Below, in pieces: positions 1 to 8,493 of a stretch of 64,000 nucleotides of DNA. The notes beneath the pieces were generated by a model that saw only the letters and a list, made by a program, of their open reading frames with translations, was not told where the DNA came from and did not search any database. Location: contig NZ_JACHMO010000001.1 in assembly GCF_014205015.1 (NCBI RefSeq), forward strand, positions 8,060,001 to 8,124,000. The letters are read 5' to 3'. A program made the position numbers and the translations under genes. The stretch is from Saccharothrix ecbatanensis. Its GTDB lineage: Bacteria; Actinomycetota; Actinomycetes; Mycobacteriales; Pseudonocardiaceae. Positions within the stretch are counted from its first letter, which is position 1. Each line of letters opens with the position of its first letter.

Positions 1-881
1 TCCTGCCGCGACACCAGCGACGCCGCCGCCGCGAAGATGGTGGCGTACAGGAAGAACCCGAGCAGGTACCACAGCAGACCGGTGGCCAGCGCCCCTCCGG
101 CGACGCCCGCGACGTCGATCACCCCGGACACCGACGACAGCGCCAGGCCGATGCCGCCGATCAGCACGAGTTGCAGCAACCCCACCGCGCCCAGCCCGAT
201 GACCTTGCCCAGCAGCAGCTGCCACGGCCGCAGCGTGGCCAGCAGGATCTCCACCACCCGGCTGGACTTCTCCTCCACCACGCCCTGCGCGACCATCGTC
301 CCGTAGACCAGCAGCGAGTAGTACAGCAGCGCCGCGATCACCAGGCCGATCACCAGCCGTTGGCCCTTGCGGTCGTCCTCCGGCTCCAGCGCCACCACGT
401 CCACGCCCGCGCGCTCGACGTTCCGCGCCACCACAGCGGGATCCAGACCGGCCTCGGCCAACTGCGCGTTCAGCACCTGCTGCTTGACGATCAGGTCGAT
501 GGAGTTGCGCAGGTCGTCGCCCAGGGACTCCTTCACCACCACGCGCAACGCGTCCGGCGCGCCGGTGATCAAGGCGTCCAGGTCACCGGACCGCACCCGC
601 TCCTCGGCCGCCGCCGCGTCGGGGACGTCGACCGTCTCCACCTCGCGGCCGAACGACCGGGCGGTCTGCTTCAACGGCTCCGCCAGCACGGTCGCCTGAC
701 CGCTCAACGCGATCCGGTCGCGGCCCGCGTCGTCGAACAGCACGGCCTGCAACAGCACGTACCCCGCCATCACGGCGACGATCACCAGGGTGCCCAACAG
801 GAACGACTTCGTGCGCACCTTGCCCAGGAACTCCCGGCGCGCCACCAGGAACACCGCCCGGCCGGGGGTGAGGCTGCTCAT
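1..881 (-). CDS. ABC-2 type transporter permease (NatB-like), C-terminus cut by window edge
   Basis: Membrane subunit of an ABC exporter. The minus-strand frame opens with MSSLTPGRAVFLVARREF and has a hydrophobic segment near residue 30, a long extracytoplasmic stretch, then several membrane helices. The junction motif VVEEKSSRVVEIL is typical of NatB/YhaP-like permeases (ABC2_membrane_3). No stop is reached before base 1, so roughly the last 100 residues are missing. The ATG overlaps the stop of the upstream ATPase gene (ATGA), so the two are probably translationally coupled. The exported substrate cannot be told from sequence; sodium, a peptide or a lipid are all possible for this family. 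Confidence 0.85.
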   Translation of the reverse strand, partial: MSSLTPGRAVFLVARREFLGKVRTKSFLLGTLVIVAVMAGYVLLQAVLFDDAGRDRIALSGQATVLAEPLKQTARSFGREVETVDVPDAAAAEERVRSGDLDALITGAPDALRVVVKESLGDDLRNSIDLIVKQQVLNAQLAEAGLDPAVVARNVERAGVDVVALEPEDDRKGQRLVIGLVIAALLYYSLLVYGTMVAQGVVEEKSSRVVEILLATLRPWQLLLGKVIGLGAVGLLQLVLIGGIGLALSSVSGVIDVAGVAGGALATGLLWYLLGFFLYATIFAAAASLVSRQ

Positions 882-1804
882 GCCGCGGACTCCTCGGTCA
901 CCACGCTGCGGAACAACTCGGTCAGCGACGGCCGCTGCCGGGAGAACTCGTGCACCGGCCCCGTTTCCAGGGCGGCGCGCAACACCACCTGGTCGTCGGC
1001 CTCCGCGTCCAGGTCCACGACCGTGCGGCCGGAGGACGTGTGCGCGGACCGCACGCCGGGCAGGTGGTCGGCCCAGCCGAGGGGCGCTCTGGGTGCGTCC
1101 ACCACCAGCCGCGTCCGGCCGCCGGCACGCAGCTCGTCCACCGAACCGCAGGCGACGAGCGTGCCGCTGCGGACGATGCCGACCCGGTCGCACAACCGTT
1201 CCACCAGGTCGAGCTGGTGGCTGGAGAACACCACCGGGACGCCGCTCGCGGCCTTCTCGCGCAGCACCTGGCTCATCACGTCCACCGCCACCGGGTCCAG
1301 GCCGGAGAACGGCTCGTCCAGCACCAGCACGTCCGGCTCGTGCACCAGGGCCGCGGCCAGCTGCACGCGCTGCTGGTTGCCCAGGCTGAGCTTCTGCACC
1401 TCGTCGTGCCTGCGGTCGCGCAGGCCGAGGCGGGCGATCCAGTTGTCCGCCGAGCGGTGCGCGGCGTTGGTGGACAGGCCGTGCAGCTCCGCCAGGTAGA
1501 CCAACTGGTCGTGCACCTTCATCTTCGGGTACAGGCCGCGCTCCTCGGGCATGTAGCCGATCCGGCGGCGGGTCTCGAACGTGATCGGCGCGCCGTTCCA
1601 GCGGACCTCGCCCGAGTCGGCGGCGAGCACGCCCAGCGCGATGCGCATCGTGGTCGTCTTGCCCGCGCCGTTGCTGCCGACGAACCCGAACAGCTCGCCC
1701 GCCCGCACGTCGAAGGTCATCCCGTCCAGCGCGACGACCTCCCCGTAGCGCTTGGAGACCCGGTCGATCTCCAGCACGCCCGAAAAGGTGCGGCCCTGTG
1801 CCAC
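878..1804 (-). CDS. ABC transporter ATP-binding protein (NatA/DrrA type)
   Basis: ATPase partner of the downstream permease, 308 aa. It carries Walker A GSNGAGKTT, signature LSLGNQQRVQLAAAL, Walker B VLVLDEPFSGLDP and the H-loop VVFSSHQLD in the usual order, with a C-terminal extension typical of DrrA/NatA proteins. I chose the GTG at 1804 because GGAGGAG stands 6 bases upstream; an in-frame ATG 14 codons earlier has no such site. The gene lies between an XRE regulator and the permease, forming a three-gene export operon. Confidence 0.93.
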   Translation of the reverse strand: MAQGRTFSGVLEIDRVSKRYGEVVALDGMTFDVRAGELFGFVGSNGAGKTTTMRIALGVLAADSGEVRWNGAPITFETRRRIGYMPEERGLYPKMKVHDQLVYLAELHGLSTNAAHRSADNWIARLGLRDRRHDEVQKLSLGNQQRVQLAAALVHEPDVLVLDEPFSGLDPVAVDVMSQVLREKAASGVPVVFSSHQLDLVERLCDRVGIVRSGTLVACGSVDELRAGGRTRLVVDAPRAPLGWADHLPGVRSAHTSSGRTVVDLDAEADDQVVLRAALETGPVHEFSRQRPSLTELFRSVVTEESAA

Positions 1805-1852
1805 GGTGCTCTCCTCCTGTCGCGACCTGCGGTTCCCGGCGTGCACCCCGGC

Positions 1853-2110
1853 CTAGCGGTAGACCTGGGTGGACAGCGGCTCGAACGGCGCGCGGCTGAA
1901 CACCGCCTCGACGGGCAGGTCGAACACGTCGCAGATCCGCATCGCCAGGTCGAGGCTGGGGTAGTGGTCGCCCCGCTCCAACGCGCCGATCGTCTGCGGG
2001 TTGACCTCCACCGCCTCGGCCAGTGCCGCCCTCGTCATTCCCCGCTCGACCCGGAGCACCCCGATCCTGTTGTGGATGGGCTGACCGGGACCCCGGCGTA
2101 CCGGACTCAT
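1853..2110 (-). CDS. XRE-family regulator (YgzD-like), first gene of the ABC operon
   Basis: Small DNA-binding protein of 85 aa, nearly all of it a helix-turn-helix: RVERGMTRAALAEAVEVNPQTIGALERG, followed by SLDLAMRICDVFDLPVEAVF. It is of the short YgzD-like type often placed directly before ABC-2 exporters or DUF2975 genes. It probably controls its own operon, since the ATPase gene starts 48 bases after its stop. The start at 2110 is uncertain because no clear ribosome site precedes it; an ATG 12 codons upstream is the alternative. Confidence 0.8.
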   Translation of the reverse strand: MSPVRRGPGQPIHNRIGVLRVERGMTRAALAEAVEVNPQTIGALERGDHYPSLDLAMRICDVFDLPVEAVFSRAPFEPLSTQVYR

Positions 2111-2303
2111 GCTACGAAGTGTTGCGAAAACCCAACAGAACGGCAAGTAAACAATTCACGGAATAGGCCGGATGGTGGTATCCGCAGGTCGCGGTCACGG
2201 AAATCGCGTTTCGGTGAAACGATACGTCGCCGGGAACCGAATCGACTGTCGACGGGTCGGATGCGCAGTAGGGCCGCAAGCCCCGTTGCCGTGAGGGGTG
2301 AAC

Positions 2304-2747
2304 ATGGAGCCGGACCAGTGGCTCGCGCAGTACGGAGAGAAGATCGAGCAGGCCAAGCGGAACGCCGCCCAGGCCGAGTCGCAGCTGGGCGGTGTCGGCG
2401 GCAGCGCCACGTCGCCGGACGGCCTGATCACGGTCAGCGTCAACGCCGCGGGCGCGTTGACCGACCTGATCCTGCGGCCACAGCTGCGCGGTGAGGACCC
2501 GGAGCGGATCTCCGGCGCGATCATGACCGCGGTGGCGCAGGCGCAACGGGCCGCCGCGGGCAAGGTCGTCGAGATCATGACGGAGTTCGTCGGCGACAGC
2601 CCGGCGCTGGAGTTCGTGAAGTCCAAGATGCCGAACGGCTATTCGGGTGATGACACGGACGTGGTGGAACCGGAGCCTGAGATCCAGCGTCGAGACACCA
2701 GGCCCGACGACGACTACTTCACCAACCCACCAGATGTCATGGCCTGA
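2304..2747 (+). CDS. YbaB/EbfC family nucleoid-type protein, T7SS-associated
   Basis: 147-aa protein with a YbaB/EbfC core: an N-terminal helix (MEPDQWLAQYGEKIEQAKRN), then GLITVSVNAAGALTDLILRP and a long C-terminal helix. In actinomycetes diverged YbaB proteins commonly sit beside WXG100 genes, as EspK/EspL-region genes do in mycobacteria. GAGGGG lies 6 bases before the ATG; a GTG two codons upstream is possible. It is the first gene of a three-gene operon with two probable secretion substrates. The acidic tail after residue 110 looks disordered. Role inferred from context: chaperone or organiser for the neighbours. Confidence 0.85.
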   Translation: MEPDQWLAQYGEKIEQAKRNAAQAESQLGGVGGSATSPDGLITVSVNAAGALTDLILRPQLRGEDPERISGAIMTAVAQAQRAAAGKVVEIMTEFVGDSPALEFVKSKMPNGYSGDDTDVVEPEPEIQRRDTRPDDDYFTNPPDVMA

Positions 2748-2758
2748 GCAAGGGGTAG

Positions 2759-3073
2759 ATGACCATGTTCGAATCGTTCAACGTGAACCCGGCGGAGGTC
2801 CGGGCGCACGCAGGCACGGTCGACCAGTTGACGCAGCGGATGCTCGCGGCCACGAACACCGCCGACCCGTCGCTGTCGACCGACGCGTTCGGCGTGTTCG
2901 GCTCGTTCCTGGCCGAGTTCCTGCTCAAGGCCGCCGGTTCGTCCCAGGACATCCTCGGCCAGGCCACTGAGACCGTCGCCGACATGTGCCAGGGCCTCCG
3001 GGAGGTCGCCGACCTCTACGAGAACGTCGACCTCGACAACGCGTTCGGATTCACCGGAAAGGCACGCGGATGA
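2759..3073 (+). CDS. EspC-like / WXG100-like T7SS protein
   Basis: 104-aa helical protein resembling the ESX-1 secretion-associated EspC (DUF2580) family: NVNPAEVRAHAGTVDQLTQRM at the start and ADLYENVDLDNAFGFTGKARG at the end. The helix-loop-helix size fits the WXG100 superfamily although no WXG triplet is present. AGGGG precedes two possible ATGs (2759 and 2765). Its stop overlaps the next start (ATGA), so this protein and the large downstream protein are probably made together, perhaps as a secreted pair. Confidence 0.8.
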   Translation: MTMFESFNVNPAEVRAHAGTVDQLTQRMLAATNTADPSLSTDAFGVFGSFLAEFLLKAAGSSQDILGQATETVADMCQGLREVADLYENVDLDNAFGFTGKARG

Positions 3074-4725
3074 ACGCTCAAGCCACCACCGGGAACTCCG
3101 CCGGACAAGGCCGTGACCCGGCGCACCTGATCGGGGACGTGCAGGGCACCGTCGCCGCGGTCGAGCGCGGCGACTGGGTGCAGGCCGGGCTGGGCATGGC
3201 GAACACCGCCATGGGCATCGTGGGCATGGCGAGCAACCCGTTGTCGGGCTTCCTGTCCGCCGGGTTCAGCTGGGCCATGCAGCACGTCGACTTCCTGCGC
3301 GAGCCGTTCGACGCGCTGCTCGGCAACCCGCAGGCGATCCAGAAGATGTCCGACAGCTGGTCGTCGTCGGCCAAGCAGATCCAGGGCATCGTCGCCGACT
3401 ACCGGCGCACGTCGGTGGAGGAGACCCGGACCTGGCAGGGCCGTTCGGCCGACGGCTACCGCGCGGCGAGCAAGAAGCACGCCTCCGGGCTGGAGACGCT
3501 GGCCAAGGCGTCACAGGGGATCTCGCGCGCGGCCAAGGGCGCGGGCGAGCTGGTGGCGACCGTGCGCAAGACCATCATGGACCTGATCAGCCAGGCCGTG
3601 TCGGACATGGTCATGAAGATCATCCAGTGGCTCGCCGCGTCGTTCCTGACGTTCGGCGCGGCCATCGGGGCGGCGATCGCGGACATCGTGCAGATGGCGT
3701 GCAACTACGCCAAGAAGCTCGCGGACTTCCTCCAGAAGCTCGGCAACTCGCTCAAGAAGCTGATCGACCTGATCAAGTCGGTCGCGCAGATCGCCCAGAC
3801 CGCCAAGCAGATCCTCCAGGCGATCACCGCGATGACGTCGTCCAACAAGGGCGGGTCCGGCGGCGGCGGTTCGGGGCCGCGGTTGACGCAGGGCGGTGTG
3901 GGGCTGACGGAGCAGCAGTTGGCCGACATGCGCCGTGACGCGGACCGGCGTTACACGGCGCCTCCGGGCGGCACGACGAACCCGTCCGGCTCGGGCGGTG
4001 GCGGCGGCACGGGTGGACCCGTGGTGAGCCGTCCGCCGACGTTGGGCGGCGGGGGTTACGGGGGCGACACGAACGACTCCGGCTTCTACGCCGGTGGTCC
4101 GAGCGGGCCGGTGGTCAGCCGGCCGCCGACGGTCGGCGGTGGGTCCGGCGGTTCCGGCGGGTCCGGTGGCGGTGGCCACTGGGAGCCGGGTCGTTGGGTG
4201 GCGGACGGTGGTTCGACCGGTGGCCGCGTCTCCCCGCTGCCCGCGCTGGACGGGACGACCTACGCGACGGGTGGTGAGGCGCGGCCCGTGCCGGGTGTGC
4301 CGACGATGCCGACCGTTCCGCCGGTGCGTCCGATGGGCGACATGCCTCCCATGCCCGGTGGTGGCGGCGGCGGCGGTGGCGGCTTCGCCGGTGGTGGCGG
4401 TGGTGGTGGCTTCGCGGGTGGCGGTGCCGCCGCCGCCGGTGGCGGCGGCGCCGGTGGCGGGTCGACGCTCCAGGCCGGCGGCTCGTCCGGCGTGCTCGGT
4501 GCGGCGGGCAACCCGGCCGGTGGCGCGGGCGCCGGCGCGCCCGGTGGCGCCGGTGGCCGTCCCGGTGGTGCTGCCGGCGGCATGGGCATGATGGGCGGCG
4601 CGCCGATGATGGGCGCACCGGGCCAGGGTGGCGAAGGCAAGGACCACCAGCGCAAGGTGCGGCTCGAAGGCGAGCCTTTGATCGAGGAGCCGCCGAGGGC
4701 GGCGAAGCCGACCATCGGCGAATGA
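3070..4725 (+). CDS. large WXG-like T7SS substrate with Gly-rich tail
   Basis: 551-aa protein. Residues about 1-260 are helical: a Trp-containing segment (RTWQGRSADGYRAAS) resembles a WXG turn, and a hydrophobic helix lies near IIQWLAASFLTFGAAIGAAIADIV. After residue 260 comes a low-complexity region of Gly, Ser and Pro, including two copies of PVVSRPPT followed by long Gly runs, and a conserved-looking charged C-terminus (KVRLEGEPLIEEPPRAAKPTIGE). The layout (WXG/PPE-like head, disordered tail) suggests an ESX-type substrate, but no EccC or EccD gene is adjacent. The start overlaps the previous stop. Confidence 0.78.
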   Translation: MNAQATTGNSAGQGRDPAHLIGDVQGTVAAVERGDWVQAGLGMANTAMGIVGMASNPLSGFLSAGFSWAMQHVDFLREPFDALLGNPQAIQKMSDSWSSSAKQIQGIVADYRRTSVEETRTWQGRSADGYRAASKKHASGLETLAKASQGISRAAKGAGELVATVRKTIMDLISQAVSDMVMKIIQWLAASFLTFGAAIGAAIADIVQMACNYAKKLADFLQKLGNSLKKLIDLIKSVAQIAQTAKQILQAITAMTSSNKGGSGGGGSGPRLTQGGVGLTEQQLADMRRDADRRYTAPPGGTTNPSGSGGGGGTGGPVVSRPPTLGGGGYGGDTNDSGFYAGGPSGPVVSRPPTVGGGSGGSGGSGGGGHWEPGRWVADGGSTGGRVSPLPALDGTTYATGGEARPVPGVPTMPTVPPVRPMGDMPPMPGGGGGGGGGFAGGGGGGGFAGGGAAAAGGGGAGGGSTLQAGGSSGVLGAAGNPAGGAGAGAPGGAGGRPGGAAGGMGMMGGAPMMGAPGQGGEGKDHQRKVRLEGEPLIEEPPRAAKPTIGE

Positions 4726-4738
4726 CCTGAACGCCAAG

Positions 4739-4766
4739 GGGGACCTCCACGTCGGAGGTCCCCTTT
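4739..4766 (+). terminator. intrinsic terminator after the T7SS operon
   Basis: A perfect 10-bp stem, GGGGACCTCC pairing with GGAGGTCCCC around a 5-base loop, is followed by TTT. It lies 13 bases after the stop of the Gly-rich protein and between convergent genes, so it probably ends transcription from the left. Confidence 0.8.
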
Positions 4767-4790
4767 CGCATGTGCCGGTGCTGTCAGGAC

Positions 4791-4820
4791 GGTCAGGTGA
4801 GGGCGGTCAGGTGAGGGCGG
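4791..4820. repeat. short tandem repeat at the glpD 3' end
   Basis: Two adjacent copies of a 14-base unit (GTCAGGTGAGGGCG) cover the last codons of glpD and the bases just after its stop. Replication slippage is a sufficient explanation; it may explain the shortened C-terminus of the protein. Confidence 0.6.
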
Positions 4821-6252
4821 ACAGTTCTTCGGTGACCTGACGGGTGACGGCGGGTTCCGCGTCGGCGCGGTCGGTGGGGACCAGGCCGATGCGGGTGCGG
4901 CGGTCCAGGACGTCGTCGGCGTCCAGGGCGCCTTCGTGGCGGACGGCCCAGGCGACTTCGCCGATCTCGGCCACCTGGAGGGCTTCGGTGCCGTAGCGGG
5001 CGACGAGGTGTTCGGGACCGGTGGCCAGGCCCGCGCCTATCAGCGGGAGGTGGGCGGTGCGGGAGCGGACGGTGGTGAGGGCGGTGGCGTCCACGGCGTC
5101 GGCGGCCATGCGGCGGTAAGTGGTGAGCTTGCCGCCGACGATGGTGGTGACGCGGTCCCGGGTGAGCACGGCGTGGCGGCGGGAGAGGTCGGCGCTGGGG
5201 CCGTCGCCGGTGTCGAGCAGGGGCCGCAGGCCGGCGAACGAGCCCAGGACGTCGGCTTGGGTGAGCGGGCGTTCCAGGACGGTCGAGGCGACTCCGAGCA
5301 AGAAGTCCACATCGGACTGGGGAACCGTTGGGACGTCCGGGATCGGGCCGTCCACCGGTTCGTCCGTCAGTCCTATGTAGACGCGGCCGTCCTGTTGCGG
5401 CAGCACGAGGGCGAAGCGGTTGAAGGAGCCGGGCACGGGGACGGTCAGGGCGGTGTTGGCCAGGCCCACGGTGGACGCCGCCACGACCAGGTGCGAGCCG
5501 CGGGACGGGCGGAGCTTCACGTCCACCAGGTCGCCCGCCCAGACGCCGGTCGCGTTCACCACCGCCCGCGCCTTGATGCGCAGCGAAGCGCCGGTCAGGC
5601 CGTCCACGACGTGTGCGCCGTCGCCGGTCAACGACGTGACGCGGGCACGGGTGATGACGCGTGCGCCCAGGCCGGCGGCGGTGCGGGCCAGCGCGACCAC
5701 CAGCCGGACGTCGTCGATCACCTGACCGTCGAAGCTCAGCAGCCCGCCGCGCAGGTCGTCGCGTCGCAGGCCGGGCGCCAGGGCCAGGGACTCGACGGCG
5801 GACACGTGCCGGGGGCCGGGGAGGACGCGGGACGGGGTGCGGGCCATGCGGCGCAGCGCGTCACCGGCGCGCAGGCCCGTCATGACGATCAGGTCGCGCG
5901 ACTTGCCGTGCAGGGGCACCAGTTGTGGCAGCGCGCGGACCAGGTGCGGCGCGGTGCGGGTCATCAGGATGCCGCGCTCCACCGCGCTCTCGTACGCCAG
6001 GCCGATCTCGCCTTGGGCGAGGTAGCGCAGGCCGCCGTGGATGAGCTTGCTGGACCAGCGTGACGTGCCGAACGCCAGGTCGTGGGCTTCCACCAGGCAG
6101 ACGGACAGGCCGCGCGACGCGGCGTCCAAGGCCACGCCGACACCGGTCACGCCACCGCCGATGACCAGCAGGTCCACTTCGGACGAGGCCAGGTGGTCGA
6201 GGTCGGCGCGGCGGCGGGATGCGTTGAGTGAAGTGTTCGGGGCTGTCGTCAT
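4807..6252 (-). CDS. glpD: glycerol-3-phosphate dehydrogenase/oxidase
   Basis: FAD enzyme oxidising glycerol-3-phosphate to dihydroxyacetone phosphate, peripheral to the membrane. It shows the N-terminal dinucleotide site VDLLVIGGGVTGVGVALDAASRG, the GlpD motif SSKLIHGGLRYL, and near the C-terminus GGKLTTYRRMAADAV. At 481 aa it is shorter than many GlpD proteins (500-570), the shortening being in the C-terminal cap domain. The ATG overlaps the stop of the upstream tetR gene, so the two form an operon. The same order (glpD1, tetR, divergent flavoprotein) is known to me from Mycobacterium tuberculosis Rv2249c-Rv2251. Confidence 0.93.
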   Translation of the reverse strand: MTTAPNTSLNASRRRADLDHLASSEVDLLVIGGGVTGVGVALDAASRGLSVCLVEAHDLAFGTSRWSSKLIHGGLRYLAQGEIGLAYESAVERGILMTRTAPHLVRALPQLVPLHGKSRDLIVMTGLRAGDALRRMARTPSRVLPGPRHVSAVESLALAPGLRRDDLRGGLLSFDGQVIDDVRLVVALARTAAGLGARVITRARVTSLTGDGAHVVDGLTGASLRIKARAVVNATGVWAGDLVDVKLRPSRGSHLVVAASTVGLANTALTVPVPGSFNRFALVLPQQDGRVYIGLTDEPVDGPIPDVPTVPQSDVDFLLGVASTVLERPLTQADVLGSFAGLRPLLDTGDGPSADLSRRHAVLTRDRVTTIVGGKLTTYRRMAADAVDATALTTVRSRTAHLPLIGAGLATGPEHLVARYGTEALQVAEIGEVAWAVRHEGALDADDVLDRRTRIGLVPTDRADAEPAVTRQVTEELSALT

Positions 6253-6815
6253 GTGAGGGCCGCGTTCAGGTAGGCGGCGAGTTCGGTCAGGAGCTCGTCG
6301 AAGTCGAGGTCGGTGGTGGCCGGTCGGATCGACAGCACCAGCGACTGGGTGGTGAGCAGGATCAGGCGGGCCTGGGCGGCGGTGGAGCCGGGGCGGATGG
6401 AGCCGTCCGCGTGACCGGCCTCGATCTGCGCCACCAGGAACGTCTCGACCAGCCGTTGCGTGCTGCCCAGCCGCTGCACCAGGTACGGCAGCATCAGCTC
6501 GGCGTCCAGGTCGAGCACGCGCCGCATCAACGGGTCGGCGGCGAGCAGCCGGATGCCCGCGATGGCCTGCGTCACGAGCCGCTGCCTGGCGTTGTCGCCA
6601 CTCGGCGGGATGCGCCCGAGGAGCTTGGTGAACTCCCTGGTCATCAGGGCCCTGACCAGCGTGCCGACGTCCGGGAACCGGCGGTAGAGGGTCATCCGGC
6701 TCACGCCGGCGCGTTTGGCGATGTCCGTCAGCGTGGTGCGGCGGACCCCGACTTCGACCACGCAGTCGCGGGCGGCGTCGAGGAGGGCGTCATCACTGTG
6801 ACGTTGAGACGTCAT
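6249..6815 (-). CDS. TetR-family regulator
   Basis: 188-aa repressor. The N-terminal helix-turn-helix reads RRTTLTDIAKRAGVSRMTLYRRFPDVGTLVRALM; the rest is a helical ligand domain. It is co-transcribed with glpD (4-base overlap) and starts 16 bases from the divergent flavoenzyme gene, so it probably represses both directions from this short intergenic region. The ligand is unknown; a lipid or acyl-CoA would suit the neighbours. Confidence 0.9.
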   Translation of the reverse strand: MTSQRHSDDALLDAARDCVVEVGVRRTTLTDIAKRAGVSRMTLYRRFPDVGTLVRALMTREFTKLLGRIPPSGDNARQRLVTQAIAGIRLLAADPLMRRVLDLDAELMLPYLVQRLGSTQRLVETFLVAQIEAGHADGSIRPGSTAAQARLILLTTQSLVLSIRPATTDLDFDELLTELAAYLNAALT

Positions 6816-6824
6816 GTGTCACAC
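6816..6824. promoter_or_regulatory. candidate TetR operator between divergent starts
   Basis: The 16-base gap between the tetR ATG and the divergent GTG contains the odd palindrome GTGT-C-ACAC. An outer TGTGAC (6797) / GTCACA (6818) pair lies around it. The position fits an autoregulatory operator; both genes may be leaderless or start inside each other's leader. Confidence 0.5.
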
Positions 6825-6831
6825 TGTAGCG

Positions 6832-8493
6832 GTGACCGAGCGCATCGACCACACCCTCCGGGGCAGTTGGACCACGACCACGGGCTCGATCCCGCCGCAC
6901 GCGCTGAAGTGGCTGCGTGCGCGTACCGGGCTCGCGGACAGCCGAGCGGACAGCCGAGACGACCGGGTGGCGGAGGTGCGTGCGCCCGGGAGCCCGGAGT
7001 CGGCCTTGTCGGAGGCCGCGCACGCGGCGCTGGACGCCGTCGTCGGGCCGGGGTACGTCCGGGTGGACCGTGATTCGCGGCTCGGGCGCGCGGGCGGTTT
7101 GTCCTATGTGGACCTGCTGAGGCAGCGCGGCGCCGGTGACCTGGCAGTGCCGGACGCGGTGGTGCTGCCCGCGTCACCCGATCAGGTCACCGAGGTGCTG
7201 AAGGTGTGCGTCGAGCACGACGTGGCGGTGGTGCCGTTCGGCGGCGGCACGTCCGTGGTCGGCGGGGTGAACGCGTTGCGCGGCGACAAGGCGGCCGTGA
7301 TCGCGCTGGACCTGCACCGGCTGGACAAGCTGGTCTCGGTCGACCCGGTGTCCCGCACGGCCGTGCTCCAAGCCGGTCTGCCCGCGCCTCAGGCCGACCA
7401 GCTGCTCGCCCCGCACGGGCTGACGATCGGGCACGTCCCGCAGTCCTACGAGCGCGCCACCATCGGCGGGTTCGCCGCGACCAGGTCGGCCGGTCAGGCG
7501 TCCTCCGGCTACGGCCGGTTCGAGGACATGGTGGAAGGCCTGCGGCTGGCCACGCCGGTGGGTGAGTGGCGGTTGGGCCGCGCGCCCGCGTCGGCCGCCG
7601 GACCGGACCTGAAGCAGCTGGTGGTGGGCAGTGAGGGCGCGTTCGGCGTCATCACCGAGGTGACGCTCCGGGTCCGGCCGCTGCCGGAGGTCGAGCGGTA
7701 CGAGGGTTTCGTGGTCGACGGCTGGGCGCGCGGCTCGGCGGTGGTGCGCGAGCTGGCGCAGCGGCGGGTGTTGGCCGACGTGACGCGCCTGTCCGATGTG
7801 GACGAGACCGAGGTGTCGCTGGCGCTGGCCGGCGGCTGGAAGATCGACGCGTTGAAGGCGTACCTGAGGGCTCGTGGCGTCCGGCAGCCGTGCCTGCTGA
7901 TCCTCGGCTGGCACGGCGGCAGCAAGGGCGAGGTCAAGCGCAAGCGGGCGGAGACGTTGCGCGGGGTCAAGGCGGTGTCGCTCGGCACGGCGCTCGGCGA
8001 GGCGTGGCGGCACGGCCGGTTCAACGGGCCTCGGCAGCGGGACGCGCTGATGGGGATCGGCGTGTGCGTGGAGACGCTGGAGACGGCCACGCACTGGTCG
8101 AAGGTCTCCGAGCTGCGCACCGCGGTGCGCGAGGCGTTGGTCGACGCGCTCGGCGAGTGCGTGGTCATGTGCCACATCTCGCACGCCTACGAGACCGGCG
8201 CGTCGCTGTACTTCACCGCCTTGGCGGCACGGGACGCGGCCGATCCGATCGGACAGTGGCAGGTCGCCAAGGCCGCCGCGAGCGAGGCCATCACTGGCCT
8301 CGGCACGATCAGCCACCACCACGCGGTGGGCGCGGACCACGCGCCGTACCTGGAAGCCGAGATCGGCGGGCTGGGGCTGGACGTGCTGGCGTCGGTCAAG
8401 CGGACGCTCGACCCGACCGGGGTGCTCAATCCGGGCAAGCTCATCGCTGGCGACTTCAATCCGGCGGGGCTAGCGTCGCCTGGTGACCGGTGA
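6832..8493 (+). CDS. FAD-binding oxidase, alkyl-DHAP synthase-like
   Basis: 553-aa flavoprotein of the VAO/PCMH fold. FAD-binding motifs are VVPFGGGTSVVGGVN and VGSEGAFGVITEVTLRVRPLP; the C-terminal active-site region has TISHHHAVGADHAPYLEAEIG and ends TLDPTGVLNPGKL, as in alkyldihydroxyacetonephosphate synthases. It resembles mycobacterial Rv2251/AgpS-like proteins, for which true ether-lipid synthesis is not proven. Divergent glpD would make DHAP, the parent of an alkyl-DHAP substrate, so a link to glycerol-ether or glycerol-phosphate lipids is reasonable inference. Start GTG chosen to match the family N-terminus. Confidence 0.85.
   Translation: MTERIDHTLRGSWTTTTGSIPPHALKWLRARTGLADSRADSRDDRVAEVRAPGSPESALSEAAHAALDAVVGPGYVRVDRDSRLGRAGGLSYVDLLRQRGAGDLAVPDAVVLPASPDQVTEVLKVCVEHDVAVVPFGGGTSVVGGVNALRGDKAAVIALDLHRLDKLVSVDPVSRTAVLQAGLPAPQADQLLAPHGLTIGHVPQSYERATIGGFAATRSAGQASSGYGRFEDMVEGLRLATPVGEWRLGRAPASAAGPDLKQLVVGSEGAFGVITEVTLRVRPLPEVERYEGFVVDGWARGSAVVRELAQRRVLADVTRLSDVDETEVSLALAGGWKIDALKAYLRARGVRQPCLLILGWHGGSKGEVKRKRAETLRGVKAVSLGTALGEAWRHGRFNGPRQRDALMGIGVCVETLETATHWSKVSELRTAVREALVDALGECVVMCHISHAYETGASLYFTALAARDAADPIGQWQVAKAAASEAITGLGTISHHHAVGADHAPYLEAEIGGLGLDVLASVKRTLDPTGVLNPGKLIAGDFNPAGLASPGDR

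Noticed and set aside
950..2494. Long plus-strand open frame opposite the ABC operon
   Set aside because: It is antisense to the ABC ATPase and XRE genes, rich in His, Gln and Arg as mirror frames of GC-rich genes are, and crosses their promoter.
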